Shown here in pieces: positions 1-5,100 of a stretch of 5,100 nucleotides of DNA. Each line of letters opens with the position of its first letter. Position 1 is the first letter of the stretch. Position numbers and translations under genes: made by a program. The DNA is from Pseudomonadota bacterium (GTDB lineage: Bacteria > Myxococcota > Myxococcia > Myxococcales > Vulgatibacteraceae). The notes under the pieces were generated by a model. The model was not told where the DNA came from. It did not search any database and saw only the letters and a list, made by a program, of their open reading frames with translations. The DNA lies in contig JAEZJH010000265.1 in the NCBI GenBank assembly GCA_023436385.1, positions 1 to 5,100 of the forward strand, read 5' to 3'.

Positions 1-37
1 TTGTGCGGCCGGCGGGCCGCGTGGTAGCCGAGGGAAT
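1..37 (+). other. Leader of deoA, possibly with the end of an upstream gene
   Basis: This short stretch precedes the deoA start. GAGGG at 30-34 is a plausible Shine-Dalgarno core, but its spacer to the ATG at 38 is only 3 bases, which is short. Two reading frames close here and could be the tail of an upstream gene. One ends at TAG 25-27. The other ends at TGA 54-56 and would overlap deoA by 19 bases. Too few codons are visible to choose between them or to identify a product. No -10/-35 promoter pair can be seen in the 37 bases available, so transcription may start outside the window. Confidence 0.3.
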
Positions 38-1362
<1,325 letters not shown>

Positions 1363-1366
<4 letters not shown>

Positions 1367-2091
1367 ACGTCACGCTGCTCCTGCCCCTCCTCCTCGCCGC
1401 CTCCCCGGCGGGCAAACCCGCGGCGATCCCCGACCGCTGGGACGCCGATCTCGAGGCCGGCCTCCCCACGGGCCAGGTGCTGGTGCAGAAGCTCGTGGGC
1501 GATCTCGACGGTGACAAGAAGCCGGAGTGGGTGGCGGTCGGGGCCTCGAAGGGCGAGGCCGGCACCGTGTCGATCGCGATCTTCGCGCCGCCGGCCAAGG
1601 GCGGAAAGCCCACCCTGCGGTTCGCCCAGTGGTTCAAGGCCCCGGGGGTGACGGTGGCCGGGGCGGTGATCCGGAACATCGCGCCGGTGGGGCCGGCGGT
1701 GGTGCTGGTGGCGGGCGCCCCCGATCCGAACGGCGACAGCTCGTTCTTCGCCAACGTCTACGCCTTCCGGGGGAACGACTACCGGGGCCTGGTCCCCGAG
1801 CAGCTCGTCTTCAAGAGCCAGGGCGGCTTCGCGATCGAGGACGTCGATCCGCAGCAGCCGGGCGCGGAGATCGTCGCCTGGACCTGGCTCCCCGAGGCCG
1901 GCGAGCAGCTCTACGACTACCACCGCTACGCCTACCTCACCTGGCACTTCGACGGAGTTCGCTGGGTCCGGGACGACCGGGAGAAGCAGACGGCGGCGAA
2001 GTTCCCCGACCCGGCGGCGGCGGCGAAGGCGATCGGCCTGAAGAGCGGCGATCTCCGCAAGTCGGTGCCGAACGTGGCGGCGGTCCCGTAG
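1363..2091 (+). CDS. Putative exported protein with a VCBS/FG-GAP-like motif, unknown function
   Basis: I do not recognise this 242-residue protein as a named family. The N-terminus (MNVTLLLPLLLAASPAG) is a short hydrophobic stretch ending in small residues. It resembles a signal peptide cleaved near residues 13-16, but it lacks the usual basic n-region, so export is only probable. VGDLDGDKKPEWVAVG at 45-60 has the D-x-D-G-D-x-x-x-E pattern of calcium-binding VCBS/FG-GAP propeller repeats. A weaker echo is IEDVDPQQPGAEIVAW at 158-173. Aromatic-rich beta-type sequence (YAYLTWHFDGVRWVRDD, 189-205) fits a propeller-like fold. No catalytic motif was found. The start overlaps the deoA stop as ATGA, and GAGG at 1354-1357 sits 5 bases upstream, which supports this start and operon membership. 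Codon use matches the neighbours, so recent transfer is not indicated. A role in nucleoside salvage is not supported by its sequence and rests on position alone. Confidence 0.8.
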
Positions 2092-2100
2092 GTTCTCGAC

Positions 2101-2106
2101 AAGGAG
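2101..2106 (+). promoter_or_regulatory. Ribosome binding site of punA
   Basis: AAGGAG lies 8 bases before the ATG at 2115 and is the strongest Shine-Dalgarno match in the window. It fixes the punA start, although the same reading frame is open far upstream through the preceding gene. It sits in the 23-base gap after the unknown gene, which has no room for a separate promoter. Confidence 0.75.
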
Positions 2107-2114
2107 CAGCGCTG

Positions 2115-2972
2115 ATGTCCACCCCGGCCCCGGCCGACCTCCACGACCGCGTCGACGCGGTCGCCCGCGCCGTCCACGACCGCACCTCCCGCACGCCGGC
2201 CGTCGGCCTGATCCTCGGCTCCGGCCTGGGCGGCTTCGCCGACTCCCTGGCGGACGCGCAGGTGATCCCGTACCGGGAGCTCCCGGGCTTTCCCACCTCC
2301 AGCGTCCCCGGCCACGCCGGGCGGCTGGTGCTGGGACGCCTGGGTGATCTCGACGTGGCGGCGATGCAGGGCCGTGTCCACGGCTACGAGGGCTGGGCCC
2401 CGTGGCAGGTGGCCTTCCCGGCCCGGGTGCTCTGCCGCCTGGGGATCGGCGCGCTGGTGGTCACCAACGCCGCTGGCGGGATCCGCGCCGACCTGGTGCC
2501 CGCCGACCTGATGCGGATCACCGATCACATCAACCTCTCCGGCACCAACCCGCTCACCGGCCCGAACGACGATCGGCTGGGGCCCCGGTTCCCCGACATG
2601 AGCACCGCCTACGAGCCGGTGCTGGGCCGACTGCTCGACGAGGTCGCCGCGGAGCTCCGCATCCCGCTCAAGCACGGGGTCTACGCCTCGCTCGCCGGAC
2701 CCACCTACGAGACGCCGGCGGAGATTCGGATGCTCCGGGCGGTGGGCGCCGACGCGGTGGGGATGAGCACCGTCCCGGAGGTGATCGCCGCCGCGCACAT
2801 GGGCGTGCCGGTGGTCGGCGTCTCCTGCATCACCAACCTGGCAGCGGGGATCGGCAAGAAGCCGCTCTCCCACGTGGAGGTGGCCGAGACCGCGGAGCAG
2901 GTGCGGGACCGGTTCACCGCGCTCCTCACCACGTTCCTGCCGCGGCTCGCCTCGCACCGGCGGGAGGGATGA
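2115..2972 (+). CDS. punA: Purine nucleoside phosphorylase, trimeric PNP/MTAP family
   Basis: This cytoplasmic enzyme phosphorolyses inosine, guanosine and their deoxy forms to hypoxanthine or guanine plus (deoxy)ribose-1-phosphate. The 285 residues fit the trimeric 'high-molecular-mass' family, not the hexameric E. coli DeoD type. Visible motifs are the phosphate loop GLILGSGLGG (31-40), GHAGR (66-70), MQGRVHGYEG (84-93), TNAAGGI (117-123), AGPTYETPAEIRML (194-207), GMSTVPEV (216-223) and CITNLAAGI (238-246). By alignment with human PNP, S36, R87, H89 and S218 are phosphate ligands, Y91 and M217 contact ribose, and E199 and N241 bind the base. N241 instead of Asp indicates 6-oxopurine specificity over adenosine or methylthioadenosine. 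The start is set by AAGGAG 8 bases upstream. The stop overlaps cdd by 4 bases. The symbol follows common bacterial usage for this family (also pupG, deoD or xapA). Confidence 0.95.
   Translation: MSTPAPADLHDRVDAVARAVHDRTSRTPAVGLILGSGLGGFADSLADAQVIPYRELPGFPTSSVPGHAGRLVLGRLGDLDVAAMQGRVHGYEGWAPWQVAFPARVLCRLGIGALVVTNAAGGIRADLVPADLMRITDHINLSGTNPLTGPNDDRLGPRFPDMSTAYEPVLGRLLDEVAAELRIPLKHGVYASLAGPTYETPAEIRMLRAVGADAVGMSTVPEVIAAAHMGVPVVGVSCITNLAAGIGKKPLSHVEVAETAEQVRDRFTALLTTFLPRLASHRREG
2962..2968 (+). promoter_or_regulatory. Closely spaced ribosome binding site of cdd
   Basis: GGGAGGG directly abuts the ATG at 2969 and lies only 3 bases before a second in-frame ATG at 2972. Both spacings are shorter than the usual 5-9 bases. 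The second ATG is mechanically more favourable, while the first gives the classic ATGA overlap with the punA stop. Termination-reinitiation from punA could compensate for the tight spacing. The two choices differ by one residue. Confidence 0.55.
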
Positions 2973-3484
2973 TGGCGGCTCGCACGACTCGCAAGGCTTC
3001 CCCGACGTCCCCGGCCGGCGGCGCTCGCGCGAAACAGGCCACGACCGCGAAGCGGGCGCTGGGCCCGGCCGATCGCACCCTGCGCCGGCTCCTCGTCGCC
3101 GCCGTCGCCGCCCGGAAGCGCGCCCACGCGCCTTACTCGCACTTCCCGGTGGGCGCCGCGCTCCTCGGCGACGACGGTCGGGTCTACGCCGGCTGCAACG
3201 TCGAGAACAGCTCCTTCGGCCTCACCCTCTGCGCGGAGCGGAACGCGGTGGGGCAGGCGGTGGCCCGGGGCGCGACCAAGATCCGGGCGATCGCCGTGGT
3301 CGCCGGCACCGAACTCCCGACCCCGCCCTGCGGGATGTGTCTCCAGACCCTGGCGGAGTTCGCCGACGGCGACCTGCCGATCCTCCTCGCCGGCGTCAAC
3401 GGCGAGGAGGAGGTGACCACGCTGGAGACGCTGTTCCCGCGGCGGTTCGACCGGAGCTACCTGGCCGCACCGCGGAAGCGGTAG
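2969..3484 (+). CDS. cdd: Cytidine deaminase with a basic N-terminal extension
   Basis: This zinc enzyme hydrolyses cytidine or deoxycytidine to uridine or deoxyuridine plus ammonia, feeding the pyrimidine phosphorylase of the same operon. The protein has 171 residues, against about 130-140 for typical tetrameric Cdd, because about 35 residues precede the catalytic core. The core begins near residue 38. It shows YSHFPVGAAL (56-65), the substrate-binding NVENSSFG (78-84 region), the zinc/catalytic motif TLCAERNAV (86-94; C88 ligand, E90 proton shuttle) and TPPCGMCLQTLAEF (118-131; C121 and C124 ligands). The family normally has PCGxCRQ, and here the Arg is Leu125. Residues 1-34 are rich in Ala, Thr, Pro, Lys and Arg and look disordered. 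No ATG, GTG or TTG lies in frame between 2972 and the core, so the extension is not a start-site artefact. An alternative start is 2972. Function is confident from the intact zinc site. Confidence 0.92.
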   Translation: MMAARTTRKASPTSPAGGARAKQATTAKRALGPADRTLRRLLVAAVAARKRAHAPYSHFPVGAALLGDDGRVYAGCNVENSSFGLTLCAERNAVGQAVARGATKIRAIAVVAGTELPTPPCGMCLQTLAEFADGDLPILLAGVNGEEEVTTLETLFPRRFDRSYLAAPRKR

Positions 3485-3500
3485 CGGTCGCCGGGTTCGG

Positions 3501-4040
3501 TCAGGGGTTCGGCGGCTCCGTCGTCGAGCCCTCGCCGGGCACCACCCGGCGCTCGCGGTAGACCGTCTTCCCCTTGCGCTTCCGCGCCTCCTCGTCGACG
3601 CCGTACTTCCCCGAGCCGAGGAAGAGCAGGGCGAGGAGCCCGCCGATCAGCACCAGGTTGAACTCGAACCCGGCGGGCAGGAAGAAGCCGTTGGGCAGGT
3701 GGACCGCGATCGCCGCCACCAGCTGCGAGCAGAGCAGGACCAACGCCGCCAGCCGGGTGAAGAGACCCAGGAGCAGCCCGATCCCGCCGGCGAGCTCGAT
3801 CGCCGCGGTGAGGGGCGCCCACAACACCCCGGGCGAGAAGCCCATCCCCTCGAAGGCCTGGGCGGCGGCGCCCAGCCCGAGCAGCTTCTGGATCCCGTGG
3901 GCGAGGAAGACCGCGCCGAGGGAGAGCCGCAGCGCCAGCGGCGCGAACGCGGCGACGCGCTCGTGGACCTCGAGCCGGGCGAGGGGGCGGGAGCCGGCGA
4001 GGAAGTAGTCGGGGCGCCGCTCGGCGTTGACGTCTGCCAT
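3501..4040 (-). CDS. DoxX-family inner-membrane protein
   Basis: This 179-residue membrane protein of the DoxX family (PF07681-type) is named for a subunit of an archaeal thiosulfate:quinone oxidoreductase. Most bacterial members have no defined activity, and some are linked to oxidative or thiol stress. Four hydrophobic segments are visible at about 33-53, 73-94, 96-115 and 128-143. Family-typical stretches include RLSLGAVFLAHGIQKLLG (38-55), IELAGGIGLLLGLFTRLAA (81-99) and FNLVLIGGLLALLFLGSGKYGVD (127-149 region). A hydrophilic N-terminal arm of about 30 residues and a basic C-terminal tail from about 150 flank the core. The start at 4040 is chosen because GGGAGGG lies 7 bases upstream. An in-frame ATG at 4064 would add eight residues (MVTREGFP) but would place the ribosome binding site inside the gene. 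It is convergent with cdd across 16 bases and divergent from the amidohydrolase, so it is probably not part of the salvage operon. Nothing in its sequence ties it to nucleosides. Confidence 0.9.
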   Translation of the reverse strand: MADVNAERRPDYFLAGSRPLARLEVHERVAAFAPLALRLSLGAVFLAHGIQKLLGLGAAAQAFEGMGFSPGVLWAPLTAAIELAGGIGLLLGLFTRLAALVLLCSQLVAAIAVHLPNGFFLPAGFEFNLVLIGGLLALLFLGSGKYGVDEEARKRKGKTVYRERRVVPGEGSTTEPPNP

Positions 4041-4047
4041 GGGGAAT

Positions 4048-4054
4048 CCCTCCC
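4048..4054 (-). promoter_or_regulatory. Ribosome binding site of the doxX-family gene
   Basis: Read on the minus strand, GGGAGGG precedes the ATG at 4040 with an ideal 7-base spacer. It decides the start against the in-frame ATG at 4064. Confidence 0.75.
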
Positions 4055-4072
4055 GCGTTACCATGGGCGCGC

Positions 4073-4101
4073 CCGGCGGGTGCGGCAACCGTGGCCGCCG
4101 G
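4073..4101. repeat. Imperfect palindrome in the divergent spacer
   Basis: The arms CCGGCGG (4073-4079) and CCGCCGG (4095-4101) are perfect 7-base inverted complements. Inside them, past one G/G mismatch, TGCGG (4081-4085) can pair with CCGTG (4089-4093) through three Watson-Crick and two G-U pairs, around a CAA loop. The element sits near the middle of the 78-base gap (4041-4118) between the divergent doxX-family and amidohydrolase genes. It could be an operator shared by both genes or a hairpin in the amidohydrolase leader. At this GC content a 7-base match can arise by chance, so the function is unproven. Confidence 0.35.
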
Positions 4102-4106
4102 TGGGC

Positions 4107-4113
4107 AGGGGGG
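4107..4113 (+). promoter_or_regulatory. Ribosome binding site of the amidohydrolase gene
   Basis: AGGGGGG lies 5 bases before the ATG at 4119. It is G-rich and imperfect but well placed. It favours this ATG over an in-frame GTG at 4101, which would add six residues and put this site inside the gene. Confidence 0.5.
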
Positions 4114-4118
4114 ATCGA

Positions 4119-5100
4119 ATGGACCTCTGGATCGCGAATGCCACGGTGGTCTGCCTGGACCCGGGGCGGCGGGTCCTCGCCGGCGCCGACGTGGTGGTGC
4201 GGGACGGCCGGATCGTCTCCGTCGGCGCGCCGCCCCCGGACCCGGCCGCCTTTGCCGGCGAGCGGATCGACGCCGGGGGCGGCGTCCTCCTCCCCGGCTT
4301 CGTGCAGCCCCACGTCCACCTCTGCCAGACGCTGTTCCGCGGCGCCGCCGACGGCCTCCCGCTCCTCGCCTGGCTGACGACCCGGATCTGGCCGCTGGAG
4401 GCGGCCCTCGACGAGCGGTCGATGGATCTCTCCGCCCGCCTCGGGATCGCCGAGCTGATCCGCGGCGGCACCACCGCCTGCCTCGACATGGGCACCGCCC
4501 ACGAGACCGACGCGATCTTCGCGGCGGCGAAGGAGACGGGCTTTCGCCTCACCGGCGGCAAGGCCCACATGGACGAGGGCGACCGGCTGCCGGCCCGGCT
4601 CCGGGAGGAGACCAACGCCTCGCTCCGGGAGGCGGAGGCGCTCTGCCGGCGGTGGCACGGGCAGGAGGCCGGCCGGCTCCGCTACGCCTTCGCGCCGCGG
4701 TTCGTCCTCTCCTGCAGCGACCGGCTCCTCGCCGAGGTGGGCCCCCTCGCCCGGGAAAAGGGCGCGCGGCTCCACACCCATGCCTCGGAGAACGCCGAGG
4801 AGTGCGCGGCCGTCGTCCGGCGGTTCGGGAAGGGCAACCTCGCGGTCCTCGCCGAGCGGGGCCTCGCCGGCCCCGACGTGGCGCTGGCCCACTGTGTCCA
4901 CGTCCATCCGGACGAGCTCCGGACGCTCGCGAAGGCCGGCGGCCATGCGGTCCACTGCCCGTCCTCGAACTTGAAGCTGGGCTCGGGGATCGCGCCGGTT
5001 CCCGAGTTGCTCGCCGCCGGGGTCAACGTCGGCCTCGCCGCCGACGGCGCCGCCTGCAACGACACCCTCGACGCCTTCGTCGAGCTGCGGCTCGCCGCGC
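4119..5100 (+). CDS. Amidohydrolase-superfamily aminohydrolase, probably a nucleoside or nucleobase deaminase (3' end missing)
   Basis: An uninterrupted frame of 327 codons runs off the window. Full family members have about 440-460 residues, so roughly a quarter is missing. It belongs to the metal-dependent group that includes 5'-deoxyadenosine, methylthioadenosine and S-adenosylhomocysteine deaminases (MtaD), 8-oxoguanine deaminase and the triazine hydrolases. Residues 1-58 form the N-terminal part of the beta-sandwich. The metal site is complete: H65-x-H67 in PGFVQPHVHL, H221 and E224 in HTHASEN, H258 in LAHCVHVH, and D309 in LAADGAACND. H-to-E and H-to-D spacings match, from memory, those of the Thermotoga SAH/MTA deaminase TM0936. 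HCPSSNLKLGSG (279-290) is typical of the group. APRFVLSC (192-199) has Arg194 where TM0936 appears to have a substrate-contacting His. 5'-Deoxyadenosine-deaminase-like activity is my best guess, from overall resemblance and the adjacent salvage genes. A different aminopurine or aminopyrimidine substrate remains possible. Confidence 0.88.
   Translation, partial: MDLWIANATVVCLDPGRRVLAGADVVVRDGRIVSVGAPPPDPAAFAGERIDAGGGVLLPGFVQPHVHLCQTLFRGAADGLPLLAWLTTRIWPLEAALDERSMDLSARLGIAELIRGGTTACLDMGTAHETDAIFAAAKETGFRLTGGKAHMDEGDRLPARLREETNASLREAEALCRRWHGQEAGRLRYAFAPRFVLSCSDRLLAEVGPLAREKGARLHTHASENAEECAAVVRRFGKGNLAVLAERGLAGPDVALAHCVHVHPDELRTLAKAGGHAVHCPSSNLKLGSGIAPVPELLAAGVNVGLAADGAACNDTLDAFVELRLAA

Noticed and set aside
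1932..2957. A 341-residue minus-strand open frame antisense to punA
   Set aside because: Rich in His, Gly and Arg with no recognisable motif. The opposite strand encodes a complete PNP with all ligands.
3469..3482. Hairpin ACCGC-GGAA-GCGGT at the end of cdd as a possible terminator
   Set aside because: The stem is only 5 pairs, lies inside the coding end and has no T-tract on either side. A second weak stem at 3486-3517 also lacks a T-tract.
3493..3512. Direct repeat of GGGTTCGG at 3493-3500 and 3505-3512 across the doxX stop
   Set aside because: An 8-base repeat in GC-rich sequence at a convergent junction, with no further copies and no mobile-element context. Likely chance.
4060..4088. 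Minus-strand promoter for doxX with TTGCCG (4083-4088), a 17-base spacer and CATGGT (4060-4065)
   Set aside because: The -10 matches only three of six consensus positions, and transcription would begin within the ribosome binding site at 4048-4054. Spacing alone is not enough.
3501..4955. A 484-residue minus-strand open frame running through the doxX gene and antisense to the amidohydrolase
   Set aside because: Only the part from 4040 to 3501 has family sequence and a ribosome binding site. The rest is the shadow of the amidohydrolase frame, open because stops are rare at this GC content.

Overview
This is a very GC-rich, tightly packed bacterial chromosome segment. Nearly every codon ends in G or C, and long antisense open frames appear only because stop codons are rare at this composition. 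It reads as an ordinary nucleoside-salvage locus. The protein sequences resemble those of high-GC deltaproteobacterial or Myxococcota-type organisms, but that is an impression from recalled homologues, not a search. No RNA genes, insertion sequences, CRISPR arrays, prophage genes or integration sites were seen.

Positions 38-3484 hold a rightward four-gene block that is very probably one operon. It contains a pyrimidine/thymidine phosphorylase (deoA), a secreted-looking protein of unknown function, a trimeric-type purine nucleoside phosphorylase (punA) and a cytidine deaminase (cdd). The deoA/unknown and punA/cdd junctions are 4-base ATGA overlaps. The remaining gap, between the unknown gene and punA, is 23 bases and carries a good ribosome binding site. 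A leftward doxX-family membrane protein gene (4040 to 3501) follows, convergent with cdd across only 16 bases. A 78-base divergent spacer with an imperfect palindrome separates doxX from a rightward amidohydrolase gene (4119 onward) that runs off the window end.

Functionally, Cdd converts cytidine or deoxycytidine to uridine or deoxyuridine, and DeoA phosphorolyses the pyrimidine nucleosides. PunA does the same for 6-oxopurine nucleosides such as inosine and guanosine. The amidohydrolase belongs to the aminohydrolase group that includes 5'-deoxyadenosine, methylthioadenosine and S-adenosylhomocysteine deaminases. If it deaminates an adenosine-type nucleoside, its inosine-type product could be a PunA substrate, so the locus could cover both purine and pyrimidine salvage. 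That last link is inference.

No previously undescribed system is evident. The points most worth a second look are the unknown exported protein inside the operon, the basic N-terminal tail on the cytidine deaminase, two active-site-region substitutions (one in Cdd, one in the amidohydrolase), and the palindrome between the divergent genes.
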